DNA of 64,000 bases, from assembly GCF_003610635.1 (NCBI RefSeq), contig NZ_RAQJ01000004.1:1-64000 (forward strand), given 5' to 3'. Every line of letters starts with the position of its first letter. Position 1 is the stretch's first letter. Below are positions 9,231 through 18,735 of the stretch, in pieces. Made by a program: the position numbers and the translations under genes. The notes beneath the pieces were generated by a model. The model saw only the letters and a list, made by a program, of their open reading frames with translations. It had not been told where the DNA came from and made no database searches. The DNA comes from Ichthyenterobacterium magnum (GTDB taxonomy: Bacteria; Bacteroidota; Bacteroidia; Flavobacteriales; Flavobacteriaceae).

Positions 9231-10490
9231 TCACGTTTTCTGCTTCTTCTTTTTAGCTGCAGGAAACAAAACGTTATTAAGTATTAAACGATATCCTGGA
9301 GACGTTGGGTGCAAATCGAGTTCGGTTTTGGGATCACCAACTTTATGTGTATAATCTTCTGGATCATGGCCGCCATAAAACGTAAAAAAGCCCTTTCCTT
9401 TTATACCATGTATATATTTGGCCTCGTTATTGGTTTTATTTTCTCCCATAACCAATACATTAGATTTAATTTGCTCTCTAGTAAATGATGTGGTTTGTCC
9501 CATAAAACCTTTTACTAAAGCTGTATGGTTTTGGCAAAGCATTGATGGAATTGGATCCCATTTTGCAGAAAATTCCATAAGCGAAAAGTAATCTGTAGTT
9601 TTAGGGATTCTACGCTTTTGTGTCATATCTATAGACGAAAACTCATATACATTTGGGTTGCGTTCTAAAATATAATCTTTAAATGCAAAGGTTTTAGAGT
9701 AGTCTATTTTACTTTGGTAGCTAGGATCACTTCCGTCGCCATCAAACATTGGTTCGCAAATATCTACACCAGAAGCTGATAATGCAATATCAAAACTGTC
9801 TGTTGCACTACACATAGCAAACATAAATCCGCCACCAATAACATAATCTCTTATTTTTTGTGCCACGGCTAGTTTTTCTTCAGATACTTTATTATATCCA
9901 AGTTTGGTTGCTAAAGCTTCTGCCGCTTTTTTTTCTTCAATATACCAAGCAGCAGATCTAAATGATCTATAAAATTTACCGTATTGTCCTGTAAAATCTT
10001 CATGGTGCAAATGCAACCAATCGTATAAAATTAAGGCATCGTTTAAAACTTCTTCGTCATAAACCGTTTCATAAGGAATCTCGGCATAGGTTAATACCAT
10101 GGTTACGGCATCATCCCAAGGTTGTTGACCATGCGGAGAATACACTGCTATTTTTGGCGCTTTTTCTAGAACAACAGCTTCCATGTTTTGTGAAGGACTA
10201 CTTATTAACTCTAAAATCTCTTCGGCTTTAGCATTAGAAATCACTTCGAAACTTACACCTCTAATCTGACATTCGCGCTGAATTTCTTCTGCATCTGGTA
10301 ATAGAAAAGAACCACCTTTATAATTAAGTAGCCATTTTACTTTTAACTGTTTTTCTAGTGTCCAATAGGTTACGCCATATGCTTTTAAATGATTCTGTTG
10401 CTCATCAGCATTCATAGGTATTAGAATATAAGATGCATACGTATTTGCAACTATAATCAGGAATATTAATAAAGTTAAGGTCTTCTTCAT
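9231..10490 (-). CDS. Exported GATase1-like protein, unknown function
   Basis: 419 residues with a signal peptide (MKKTLTLLIFLIIVANTYA). Proteins of this kind in Flavobacteria are often labelled asparagine synthetase B, but there is no N-terminal nucleophilic cysteine and no ATP-PPase motif, so that name is not supported here. The middle resembles a class I glutamine-amidotransferase fold: KIAVYSPHG start, GGGFMFAMCSATD with a possible nucleophile-elbow cysteine, and FYGGHDPEDY with a histidine near the C-terminus. The protein would act in the periplasm. The identity of any substrate is unknown. Confidence 0.7.
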   Translation of the reverse strand: MKKTLTLLIFLIIVANTYASYILIPMNADEQQNHLKAYGVTYWTLEKQLKVKWLLNYKGGSFLLPDAEEIQRECQIRGVSFEVISNAKAEEILELISSPSQNMEAVVLEKAPKIAVYSPHGQQPWDDAVTMVLTYAEIPYETVYDEEVLNDALILYDWLHLHHEDFTGQYGKFYRSFRSAAWYIEEKKAAEALATKLGYNKVSEEKLAVAQKIRDYVIGGGFMFAMCSATDSFDIALSASGVDICEPMFDGDGSDPSYQSKIDYSKTFAFKDYILERNPNVYEFSSIDMTQKRRIPKTTDYFSLMEFSAKWDPIPSMLCQNHTALVKGFMGQTTSFTREQIKSNVLVMGENKTNNEAKYIHGIKGKGFFTFYGGHDPEDYTHKVGDPKTELDLHPTSPGYRLILNNVLFPAAKKKKQKT

Positions 10491-10589
10491 AATCGAAAGA
10501 TACTTAAAAATTAACGCTAAACTAAAGGCTTTAATATAGTTTTATAATTTTTTAGCCTAATTACGATTTTATAAGATAAGAGAGAATCC

Positions 10590-11636
10590 TTATTTTTTTA
10601 TGGGTTTAATCTTTGGTTCTGGTCCAGAAAGTAGCGATGCAATAACTTTGGTGCTAGGAAACTGCTCTAAAATTATTTTTAAAAACACTGTTATAGGTAT
10701 TGCCATAATAAGTCCTGGAATTCCCCATATATATCCCCAAAGCATTAACATTATTAAAACTGTAATGACGTTAATAGAAAATGATTTCCCCATAAAAATA
10801 GGTTCTAAAATAGCTCCAAATAATACTTGCACTCCTGTAATTGAAAGAATAAAAAAGAATAATGTACTTGTTGGATCTAACTCAACAAAGGCAAAAATTG
10901 ATAATAATATTACAGAAATAAACGAACCTACCATTTGAACAAAATTAATTAAGAACGCAAATAATCCCCAAAAAATAGGAAAACTTACATCAAAAAATAC
11001 GCATGCTAAACCTGTACCAATACCTGTAAGTAAACTCACTAAAAACTTAACTTTTATAAAGGTAATTAAATCTTTTTCAATTTTCATGAATGCTTTTATC
11101 GATGCATGTCTTTGCTTTAAAATTGTATTATTTAAAACCTTATGCATATTAATAGACTCAGACAACCATAAAATTGTAAAAAAGGTAATCATTAAGATGT
11201 TAGTTAAAAACTTTCTAACAAAATCAAAAGTTGATCCAATGGTTTCTTTCTGAAAGAATTGTGCTAAAAAATTACCGTCAGGATTATACTCCATGCCAAC
11301 CTTATCTTGCATGTAAAGCATTAAATCGTTAATTTTAATTTCAGCCTTACCAAAAAAACCAGTGTCATTTGATAAAATTTGCTTACTCGAAAGTTGCACT
11401 AACTCAACACCTATAAAAACACCAATAACAATTAGAGCTACCACGATTATAATACTCAATAACCGAGGTACGTTTCGTTTTCCTAACCAACGCATTAATG
11501 GTAAAAACAATAAAGCGATGAACATTGAAGAAATTAATGGGATAAATATAAACGACAGCGTTTTTAATAAATAAAACACTAATGGAACTACAATAAGTAG
11601 TAGCAAAATATTAGTAGTACGTCTTTGATTTAACAT
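10590..11636 (-). CDS. AI-2E family transporter (PerM-like permease)
   Basis: 348 residues, with about seven or eight hydrophobic segments and the family's C-terminal GALLEPIFMGKS-like motif (seen as GAILEPIFMGKSFSINV) followed by LWGYIWGIPG. The family includes TqsA and sodium/proton antiporter-like members, so the cargo cannot be inferred from family membership. Monocistronic; a good promoter sits just upstream on the minus strand. Confidence 0.9.
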   Translation of the reverse strand: MLNQRRTTNILLLLIVVPLVFYLLKTLSFIFIPLISSMFIALLFLPLMRWLGKRNVPRLLSIIIVVALIVIGVFIGVELVQLSSKQILSNDTGFFGKAEIKINDLMLYMQDKVGMEYNPDGNFLAQFFQKETIGSTFDFVRKFLTNILMITFFTILWLSESINMHKVLNNTILKQRHASIKAFMKIEKDLITFIKVKFLVSLLTGIGTGLACVFFDVSFPIFWGLFAFLINFVQMVGSFISVILLSIFAFVELDPTSTLFFFILSITGVQVLFGAILEPIFMGKSFSINVITVLIMLMLWGYIWGIPGLIMAIPITVFLKIILEQFPSTKVIASLLSGPEPKIKPIKK

Positions 11637-11661
11637 GAGGCAAGTTTTCTTTTCTATAAGT

Positions 11662-11689
11662 CAAAGTTAAGCTAAAATGCTTTCACAAA
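11662..11689 (-). promoter_or_regulatory. Promoter of the AI-2E family permease gene
   Basis: On the minus strand, TTTG (11686-11689), a 16-base spacer and TAACTTTG (11662-11669), 26 bases before the start codon. Confidence 0.55.
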
Positions 11690-11702
11690 TGCTTAAAAAA
11701 TT

Positions 11703-13244
11703 TTAAAATGGAACATCATTATCGTCTGGTTCTTCTGGAGCACCAAAAGCATCAGAAGCAGAAGGGAAATTATCTGGTTTAAACGTATCGTCATTTGCAG
11801 CTGCATTCATTTTAGAATGAAATTCACCAAATGGCGTATCAAAATCATCTAAATTATCAAACTTACCTAAATGCCCAATAAATTTTAAACGTATGTTTTC
11901 TAAGCCTCCATTTCTATGCTTTGCAACAATAAACTCTCCTTGACCTTCGGTTGGTGAACGCTCGTCATCATCCCATTCGTCAATCTTATAATATTCTGGT
12001 CTATAAATAAATGATACAATATCTGCATCTTGCTCAATAGCTCCAGATTCACGTAAATCTGATAATAATGGCCTTTTGCTTCCGCCACGAGTTTCTACAG
12101 CACGCGATAATTGAGATAAAGCTATTACCGGTACACTTAATTCTTTAGCTAAGGCTTTAAGGTTACGAGAAATCATAGATATTTCTTGCTCTCTGTTTCC
12201 TCCTTTTTGACTTCCACCACCAGTCATTAGCTGTAAATAATCAATAATAATCATCTTAATACCATGCTGAGATGCCAAACGCCTCGCTTTTGCTCTTAAA
12301 TCAAAAATAGATAACGAAGGTGTATCATCAATAAATAATGGTGCTTTTTCTAATGTTTTTACTTTTACATTAAGCTGTTCCCATTCGTGTTTTTCAAGTT
12401 TTCCGGTTCTAAGTTTTTCTGAAGACAAACCAGTTTCACTAGAAATTAAACGTGTAATTAATTGTACCGAAGCCATCTCTAAAGAGAAAAAAGCGACAGG
12501 TATATTTTGTTCTACAGCAATGTTTCTTGCCATAGTTAGAGTTAATGCAGTTTTACCCATACCTGGACGCGCCGCAACAATAATTAAATCACTCTCTTGC
12601 CAACCAGAAGTTAGCTTATCTAATTTTGTAAAACCTGAAGGAATACCACTTAAACCCTCTTTATTAGAAATTTCTTCAATTTTCTTTTTGGCTTGAATTA
12701 CTAAACTTTGAGCTGTCTCTGTAGATTTCTTAACGTTACCTTGAGTAACTTCATATAGTTTAGCTTCTGCATTGTCTAATAAATCGAAAACATCTTTTGT
12801 TTCGTCGTAAGCTTCTTCTATAATTTCGTTTGAAATTTTTATTAAACTACGCTGAATATATTTTTGAAGAATGATACGTGCATGAAATTCAATGTGAGCT
12901 GAAGATGAGACGCGTTGGGTAAGCGAAATAAGGTAAAAATCACCTCCTACCAAATCTAACTTAGCGTCCTTTTTAAGTTGACTAGAAACGGTTAATAAGT
13001 CGACTGGCTCACTGTTTTCAAATAATTTGAAAATTGCTTCAAAGATATGTTTATGAGATTCTTTATAAAAAGCGTCTGGGCTTAAAATGTCAATTACCTC
13101 ATCAACCCCTTTTTTATCAATCATCATTGCACCCAACACAACTTCTTCTAAATCAATTGCTTGCGGCGGTATTTTGCCTTTTTCTAAGCTAATAATTGTG
13201 CTTTTATCAACTTTATAGCCTTGTATCTGGTTGGGTTGTTTCAT
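11703..13244 (-). CDS. dnaB: Replicative DNA helicase
   Basis: Hexameric 5'-3' helicase at the replication fork. 513 residues. The N-terminal DnaB domain (about 25-130, PPQAIDLEEVVLGAMM) is followed by a RecA-like ATPase with Walker A ARPGMGKT (225-232), Walker B IIIDYLQLM, and the arginine-finger-region segment KHRNGGLENIRL. The C-terminal tail is acidic and ends DNDVPF, resembling a protein-interaction tip. It is encoded alone, downstream of the accA terminator. Confidence 0.97.
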   Translation of the reverse strand: MKQPNQIQGYKVDKSTIISLEKGKIPPQAIDLEEVVLGAMMIDKKGVDEVIDILSPDAFYKESHKHIFEAIFKLFENSEPVDLLTVSSQLKKDAKLDLVGGDFYLISLTQRVSSSAHIEFHARIILQKYIQRSLIKISNEIIEEAYDETKDVFDLLDNAEAKLYEVTQGNVKKSTETAQSLVIQAKKKIEEISNKEGLSGIPSGFTKLDKLTSGWQESDLIIVAARPGMGKTALTLTMARNIAVEQNIPVAFFSLEMASVQLITRLISSETGLSSEKLRTGKLEKHEWEQLNVKVKTLEKAPLFIDDTPSLSIFDLRAKARRLASQHGIKMIIIDYLQLMTGGGSQKGGNREQEISMISRNLKALAKELSVPVIALSQLSRAVETRGGSKRPLLSDLRESGAIEQDADIVSFIYRPEYYKIDEWDDDERSPTEGQGEFIVAKHRNGGLENIRLKFIGHLGKFDNLDDFDTPFGEFHSKMNAAANDDTFKPDNFPSASDAFGAPEEPDDNDVPF

Positions 13245-13358
13245 AGAATGCGAATGTAAATAAATTGCAAAGAAGAACTTCTTTTTTTAATCTTCTCAAT
13301 CTCAACAGGTAATGAACAATTTAACTGTTAATAACTTAAATATATTGTTAATAGTGAT

Positions 13359-13392
13359 AAAAAAAACCGAAACATAAAGTTTCAGTTTTTTT
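13359..13392 (-). terminator. Intrinsic terminator after accA
   Basis: On the minus strand, AAAAAAACTGAAAC, loop TTTAT, GTTTCGGTTTTTTTT, with one mismatch in the stem. It separates accA from dnaB. Confidence 0.75.
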
Positions 13393-13412
13393 AATCCTTT
13401 ATGTAATAAGGT

Positions 13413-14366
13413 TTAGCCTTTAAAGACACCCATTTTTGCGTATTTATCCATACGCTGATTTATCAAATCTTTTGGTGATAAGTTTTTAAGTTCGTCATAA
13501 TTAGCTTCAATTGCTTTTTTTACAGCTAAAAATGTTTTCTCTCTATCTGTATGAGCTCCACCAAGAGGTTCTTTTATAATATCATCAACTAAATGCAGTT
13601 TTTTCATATCTGGAGCAGTTAGTTTTAAAGCTTCTGCAGCTTGTTCTTTATATTCCCAACTACGCCACAAAATAGATGAACAAGACTCAGGAGAAATTAC
13701 TGAATACCATGTGTTCTCTAACATTAACACTTTGTCTCCTACTCCAATACCTAAAGCTCCACCAGAAGCACCTTCGCCAATAATAACAGTAATAATGGGC
13801 ACTTTTAAACGTGTCATTTCTAGAATATTTCTAGCAATAGCTTCGCCTTGCCCACGTTCTTCTGCTTCTAAACCAGGGTATGCCCCAGGAGTATCTATAA
13901 GGGTTACAACAGGAATTCCAAATTTTTCAGCAGACTTCATTAAGCGTAATGCTTTTCTGTAACCTTCTGGGTTAGACATTCCAAAATTTCTGTACTGCCT
14001 TGTTTTTGTATTGTATCCTTTTTGTTGACCTATAAACATATAACTTTGGTCTCCAATTTTACCAAGACCGCCAATCATTGCTTTGTCATCTTTTACATTT
14101 CTATCACCATGAAGTTCTAAAAATGAATCACCACAAAGTGCAGTAATATGATCTAATGTATAAGGTCTGTTTGGATGACGTGATAACTGTACGCGTTGCC
14201 AAGCCGTAAGGTTTTTATAAATATCCTTTTTAGTCTCAACTAGTTTTTTTTCAATCTTCTCACAGGTTTCAGTAACATCTACATCACTTTCTTTTCCTAT
14301 AACTTGACACTTTTCTAATTGGTCTTGTAATTCTTTTATTGGGAGCTCAAAATCTAAATATTCCAT
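13413..14366 (-). CDS. accA: Acetyl-CoA carboxylase carboxyltransferase subunit alpha
   Basis: With AccD it transfers CO2 from carboxybiotin to acetyl-CoA, making malonyl-CoA for fatty acid synthesis. 317 residues, normal for AccA. Visible: an N-terminal helical region, RPYTLDHI, then the crotonase-fold core with [27 protein letters not shown] and the oxyanion region [16 protein letters not shown]. Monocistronic with its own terminator. Confidence 0.97.
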   Translation of the reverse strand: MEYLDFELPIKELQDQLEKCQVIGKESDVDVTETCEKIEKKLVETKKDIYKNLTAWQRVQLSRHPNRPYTLDHITALCGDSFLELHGDRNVKDDKAMIGGLGKIGDQSYMFIGQQKGYNTKTRQYRNFGMSNPEGYRKALRLMKSAEKFGIPVVTLIDTPGAYPGLEAEERGQGEAIARNILEMTRLKVPIITVIIGEGASGGALGIGVGDKVLMLENTWYSVISPESCSSILWRSWEYKEQAAEALKLTAPDMKKLHLVDDIIKEPLGGAHTDREKTFLAVKKAIEANYDELKNLSPKDLINQRMDKYAKMGVFKG

Positions 14367-14516
14367 TTAAACTTAAGTTTAGTTTTTAGTTAGTATGCAA
14401 ACCTACATATTTTTTTTCTCTTATAAGGAACGAAAAACACTAAATATAGGTTCTCTTTATCCATAAAACAAAGGTAATTATTATCAAAGAAAATATAAAA
14501 CTTTAATTGATTTGGC

Positions 14517-15416
14517 TTACGTACTCGTTTTCTTTTTCATGTTTTTGTAGTTTTTTAAAATACCATCCAATAACACTGTAACTATAATAAGTATGGCGCC
14601 ATAATAAAACTGAGAACTCATTGTTTCAGATTTTGGAAATACAATTAAAGCCATTAAAACACCATATATGGGTTCTAAATTATAAGTTAGAATTACTGTA
14701 TAAGGACTTAAGTACTTCATAACATGCACTGCACCTATAAATGCATAGGCTGTGCATACTGATGCCAAAATTAAAAGCCAAACCCAATCTGATGTAGACA
14801 ACATAAAAAAATCGGCACTAAACCCATCTTGAAAAAGCAAAAGAAATAGTGTTATAAAAACAACACCACTTATAAACTCATAAAATGAAATTACAGTTGC
14901 ATTATATTTTTCAATAAACTTACCATTAATTACTGCAAAAAGTGTTGAGAACAAAGCCGATGAAATACCTAATAGTATACCGTTAATGTATTTTATTTCA
15001 CTTTGTGTTATAAGAACCACGCCTATAATAACAATAATTCCAAAGATGATTTCATACCAAATTATTTGTCTTCTATAGATTAATGGTTCAATAAAGGATG
15101 CAAAAAAAGCGCCTATAGAAAACATTGCTAAAGCTATAGATATATTAGATTGATTAATGGATTCAAAAAAAGTAATCCAATGCAAGGCAATAAAAATACC
15201 TGCTCCAAAAAATTTGAGCATTGCCTTTATATCTACCTTAATTTTTAGTTTGATAAGCTTGATGTAGCCAAACATTAAAAGCCCAGCAATTAACATTCTA
15301 TACCATACGAGAGGAATTGATCCAATAGAGATTAGTTTACCAAGAATGGCTGTAAAACCAGCAATAAATACTAAAAAATGAAGATGAAAATAGTTGTTAA
15401 GCTTAGCGTTTGGCAT
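14517..15416 (-). CDS. EamA/DMT superfamily transporter
   Basis: Ten predicted membrane helices in two EamA halves, 299 residues; exports or imports a small metabolite that cannot be identified. The start is placed at ATG 15416 (MPNAKLNNYFHLHFLVF); a longer frame to 15455 would extend further into the upstream lptG gene and starts with an untypical leader. With this start it overlaps the lptG stop by 14 bases, so the two are translationally coupled. Confidence 0.88.
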   Translation of the reverse strand: MPNAKLNNYFHLHFLVFIAGFTAILGKLISIGSIPLVWYRMLIAGLLMFGYIKLIKLKIKVDIKAMLKFFGAGIFIALHWITFFESINQSNISIALAMFSIGAFFASFIEPLIYRRQIIWYEIIFGIIVIIGVVLITQSEIKYINGILLGISSALFSTLFAVINGKFIEKYNATVISFYEFISGVVFITLFLLLFQDGFSADFFMLSTSDWVWLLILASVCTAYAFIGAVHVMKYLSPYTVILTYNLEPIYGVLMALIVFPKSETMSSQFYYGAILIIVTVLLDGILKNYKNMKKKTST

Positions 15417-16482
15417 TACGTAAAAGGAATAAAGCCAGTATACCAAAAACAACATTTGGAAACCAAACCGCTATTATAGGTGAAAAGTCTGATTGCTCTG
15501 CCATCACCCCAAAAACTTTGTCAAAGAATACATAAATCATAGCAATAGTAATCCCTATTGCAAGATTGACTCCCATACCACCACGACGCTTAATTGAAGA
15601 CACAGCAACAGCAATTATGGTTAGTATAAATACTGAAACCGGAAGACTCCATTTTTTATACTTTACAACTTCATATCTACCAATATTTGAAGATCCTCTT
15701 TGTTTTTCTTTTTCTATGAATCTATTTAATTCATTATACTGCAAAGTTTCTGCAATGTATTTTACAGGTGTTAAATCTTCTAAATCAAATGAAAAAACAG
15801 TATCAAACCTACGTTGTGATTCAATAATTTCGTCATGGTCTCCAATGGTTCGTTTTACGTAATTAATTAGGTTGTATGTAGAATCTTCTTCAACATATTT
15901 AATGGTTGTCGCAGATATTTTGTACTTAAGCTTATTGCCGTCAAAATGTTCTAATGTAAAATTATTTCCTCGCTTAGATCTTGTATCAAAATTACTTACA
16001 TAGATATAATCATTATCATTAATCTGTCTATATATATTTTGAGTTTGCATAACATCCCGACTACTTTTAAGATACTTATACTTAAATTGATTAAACCCTT
16101 TACTAGCTTTTGGGGCTAAATACAAACCAAGCACTAAGGCAAACGCCGCAATTATAGAAGCACCAATCATATATGGTCTCAAAAATCTAGAAAAAGAAAC
16201 ACCTGAACTTAAAAAAGCAACAATCTCTGTATTATTGGCTAGTTTTGAAGTAAACCAAATAACAGATAGAAATAATAAAATTGGAAACAGAAGATTGGCA
16301 AAGTTAATTGTGAAATCTAAATAATATTGAGCAACAGCTGGAAAAGGCACTTCTTTTTCAAGAATCTTACCTATTTTTTCAGCTAGGTTTACTGTTATTC
16401 CAATTGGTATAAACAAAAGTAACATCATTAAAAATGTAAACAAGTAACGTTTTAATATGTACCAATCTAATATTTTTAACAT
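15403..16482 (-). CDS. lptG: LptF/LptG family LPS export permease
   Basis: Inner-membrane permease of the Lpt complex that moves lipopolysaccharide from the inner membrane to the periplasmic bridge. 359 residues: three N-terminal helices, a periplasmic jellyroll (about 125-255) and three C-terminal helices, with the family start LKILDWYILKRYLFTF. In Flavobacteria this copy is found next to tgt. Its ATG overlaps the tgt stop codon by one base (TAATG). Assignment to LptG rather than LptF is by gene context and less certain. Confidence 0.88.
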   Translation of the reverse strand: MLKILDWYILKRYLFTFLMMLLLFIPIGITVNLAEKIGKILEKEVPFPAVAQYYLDFTINFANLLFPILLFLSVIWFTSKLANNTEIVAFLSSGVSFSRFLRPYMIGASIIAAFALVLGLYLAPKASKGFNQFKYKYLKSSRDVMQTQNIYRQINDNDYIYVSNFDTRSKRGNNFTLEHFDGNKLKYKISATTIKYVEEDSTYNLINYVKRTIGDHDEIIESQRRFDTVFSFDLEDLTPVKYIAETLQYNELNRFIEKEKQRGSSNIGRYEVVKYKKWSLPVSVFILTIIAVAVSSIKRRGGMGVNLAIGITIAMIYVFFDKVFGVMAEQSDFSPIIAVWFPNVVFGILALFLLRNAKR

Positions 16483-17612
16483 TATAGACGTTTATCCATT
16501 TGTTTAACCATCATATCTTTCCATGTTCTAAAATCTCCTGCTAATATATGCTTTCTTGCTTCTCTTACCAACCACATATAGAATCCTAAATTATGTATGG
16601 TAGCAATTTGCTTTCCTAATAATTCATTCACAGAAAATAAATGTTTTAAATACGCTTTACTATATTCTGTATCTACAAAAGTAATTCCCATGTCATCAAT
16701 AGGAGAGAAATCATCTTTCCATTTTGCATTCTTCATATTTATTGTACCGTGAGCTGTAAATAACATTCCATTTCTAGCATTTCTAGTTGGCATAACACAG
16801 TCAAACATATCTACACCTAACGCTATATTTTCTAATATATTGATTGGTGTACCAACGCCCATTAAATAACGTGGTTTGTCTTCTGGTAAAATATCTGTCA
16901 CAACTTCGGTCATCGCATACATTTCTTCTGCTGGCTCACCAACAGACAAGCCTCCAATGGCATTACCTTGTGCTCCTGCATTTGCAATATATTCTGCAGA
17001 TTGCTTTCTTAAATCCTTATAAGTACTACCTTGAACTATTGGGAAAAATGTTTGCTCATAATCATACTTAAAAGGGGTTTTATCTAAATGTGTTAGACAA
17101 CGCTCTAACCAACGATGTGTCATGTGCATAGAACGCTTAGCATAATTATAATCGCAAGGATATGGTGTACATTCATCAAAAGCCATGATAATGTCAGCTC
17201 CAATACTTCTTTGGATTTCCATTACATTCTCTGGCGTAAAAGTATGATAACTTCCATCAATATGAGATTTAAATTTAACACCTTCTTCTTTAATTTTTCG
17301 ATTAGCAGACAAAGAATACACTTGATAGCCTCCAGAATCGGTTAAAATATTTCTGTCCCAGTTCATGAATTTATGCAAACCACCTGCTTGTTCTAAAATT
17401 GGTGTTTGCGGCCTTAAATACAAATGATATGTATTGCCCAAAATTATATCAGGATTAATATCGTTTTTAAGTTCACGTTGGTGTACGCCTTTTACAGAAG
17501 CAACAGTACCTACAGGCATAAATATAGGTGTCTCTATCTTACCGTGATCTGTAGTAATAACTCCAGCTCTAGCACTGCTTTGTGTATCTTTATTCTTTAA
17601 TTCGAAAGTCAT
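16482..17612 (-). CDS. tgt: tRNA-guanine transglycosylase, zinc cysteines missing
   Basis: Exchanges G34 for preQ1 in GUN anticodons on the way to queuosine. 376 residues from ATG 17612 (MTFELKNKDTQSSARAGV); a longer TTG start at 17636 lies in the promoter -7 box and is rejected. Catalytic parts are intact: ILTDSGGYQVYS, QGSTYKDLR, GGLSVGE and FDCVMPTRNARNG. The usual CxCxxC zinc motif before YSRAYL is replaced here by DDMGITFVDTEYSKAYL, with no cysteine, while the downstream IHN histidine is kept. First gene of tgt-lptG-EamA. Confidence 0.93.
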   Translation of the reverse strand: MTFELKNKDTQSSARAGVITTDHGKIETPIFMPVGTVASVKGVHQRELKNDINPDIILGNTYHLYLRPQTPILEQAGGLHKFMNWDRNILTDSGGYQVYSLSANRKIKEEGVKFKSHIDGSYHTFTPENVMEIQRSIGADIIMAFDECTPYPCDYNYAKRSMHMTHRWLERCLTHLDKTPFKYDYEQTFFPIVQGSTYKDLRKQSAEYIANAGAQGNAIGGLSVGEPAEEMYAMTEVVTDILPEDKPRYLMGVGTPINILENIALGVDMFDCVMPTRNARNGMLFTAHGTINMKNAKWKDDFSPIDDMGITFVDTEYSKAYLKHLFSVNELLGKQIATIHNLGFYMWLVREARKHILAGDFRTWKDMMVKQMDKRL

Positions 17613-17633
17613 ATTCAAGAAATCATCAGTCGG

Positions 17634-17641
17634 CAAACCTA
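17634..17641 (-). promoter_or_regulatory. -7 promoter box of tgt operon
   Basis: Minus-strand TAGGTTTG, a perfect TAnnTTTG match, 22 bases before the tgt ATG at 17612. A -33 TTTG is not obvious. Confidence 0.55.
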
Positions 17642-17813
17642 CACATTTTTTTTATTTTAATTTCTTAGAAATTTCATAAAGGTTCACGAAGTCATTTATA
17701 ATAAAATAAAAATAACTGAGTAAAGATAAATAACTAAACTGCATTAACTTCTTAATAAAATCGAAATTGTTAGCAAATGACTAAAATTCGTTAATAAGTG
17801 CTTTTAATCTCCT

Positions 17814-17844
17814 TTTGTTTAGCTTGTTTAATATTTTACTTTTG
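17814..17844 (+). promoter_or_regulatory. Promoter of the transketolase genes
   Basis: TTTG (17814-17817), 19-base spacer, TACTTTTG (17837-17844). Transcription should start near 17850, which excludes the in-frame ATG at 17815 as a start codon and supports ATG 17872. Confidence 0.75.
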
Positions 17845-17871
17845 ATGCTGAAAACAACTTACAATTTTAAC

Positions 17872-18717
17872 ATGCCAAACACACAACAATTAGAAGATTT
17901 AACCACTCAAGTAAGAAGAGATATACTTAGAATGGTACATAAAGTAAATTCTGGTCATCCAGGTGGATCACTAGGATGTGCAGAATTTTTTGTAGCACTT
18001 TATCAAGAGATAATGAACAGAAATGATTCATTTGATATGGATGGAATTGGCGAAGATCTTTTCTTCTTATCTAATGGCCATATATCTCCAGTTTTTTATA
18101 GTGTTCTAGCAAGATCTGGTTATTTTCCTGTTGATGAACTAAATACATTTAGACTTATAAATTCTAGACTACAAGGACACCCAACAACCCATGAAGGTTT
18201 ACCAGGTGTAAGAGTTGCATCAGGTTCGCTTGGTCAAGGTTTTAGTGTTGCCTTAGGTGCTGCAGCAACCAAGAAACTTAACAATGATAATCACTTGGTA
18301 TACAGTTTGCATGGTGATGGCGAGTTACAAGAAGGTCAAAACTGGGAAGGCATTATGTATGCTGCTGCAAATAACGTAGATAATATTATTTCTACGATTG
18401 ATTTAAATGGTCAGCAAATTGATGGCTCTACAGATGATGTTTTAGCCATGGGAAGTATAAGAAGTAAATTTGAAGCTTTTGGTTGGACTGTTGTTGATAT
18501 TGAAGAAGGAAATAATATGGATGCCATTTTAAAAGGAATGGCTGAAGCAAAATCACTAACAGGAAAAGGTAAACCCGTATGTGTTTTACTAAAAACAGTT
18601 ATGGGAAATGGTGTTGACTTTATGATGCATACACACGCATGGCACGGTAAAGCTCCTAATGATGAGCAATTAGAAATAGGATTGGCTCAAAATGCAGAAA
18701 CTTTAGGAGATTATTAA
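17872..18717 (+). CDS. Transketolase, N-terminal (thiamine diphosphate) subunit
   Basis: First half of a split transketolase of the pentose phosphate pathway. 281 residues from ATG 17872 (MPNTQQLEDLTTQVRRD). The ThDP pyrophosphate/magnesium motif is present as HGDGELQEGQNWEG...N, with SGHPGGSLG at the substrate channel and GSLGQGFSVALG. The C-terminal half is encoded 18 bases downstream. The start was chosen because the only upstream in-frame ATG (17815) lies within the promoter. Confidence 0.95.
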   Translation: MPNTQQLEDLTTQVRRDILRMVHKVNSGHPGGSLGCAEFFVALYQEIMNRNDSFDMDGIGEDLFFLSNGHISPVFYSVLARSGYFPVDELNTFRLINSRLQGHPTTHEGLPGVRVASGSLGQGFSVALGAAATKKLNNDNHLVYSLHGDGELQEGQNWEGIMYAAANNVDNIISTIDLNGQQIDGSTDDVLAMGSIRSKFEAFGWTVVDIEEGNNMDAILKGMAEAKSLTGKGKPVCVLLKTVMGNGVDFMMHTHAWHGKAPNDEQLEIGLAQNAETLGDY

Positions 18718-18735
18718 TCATCAATCAAGAAAACA

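Noticed and set aside
9231-10490. Annotation as asparagine synthetase B
   Set aside because: No N-terminal nucleophile cysteine, no ATP-PPase loop, and a signal peptide is present.
17815-17871. Upstream ATG for the transketolase N-terminal subunit
   Set aside because: It overlaps the TTTG element of a well-formed promoter, and the extra 19 residues are untypical of the family.
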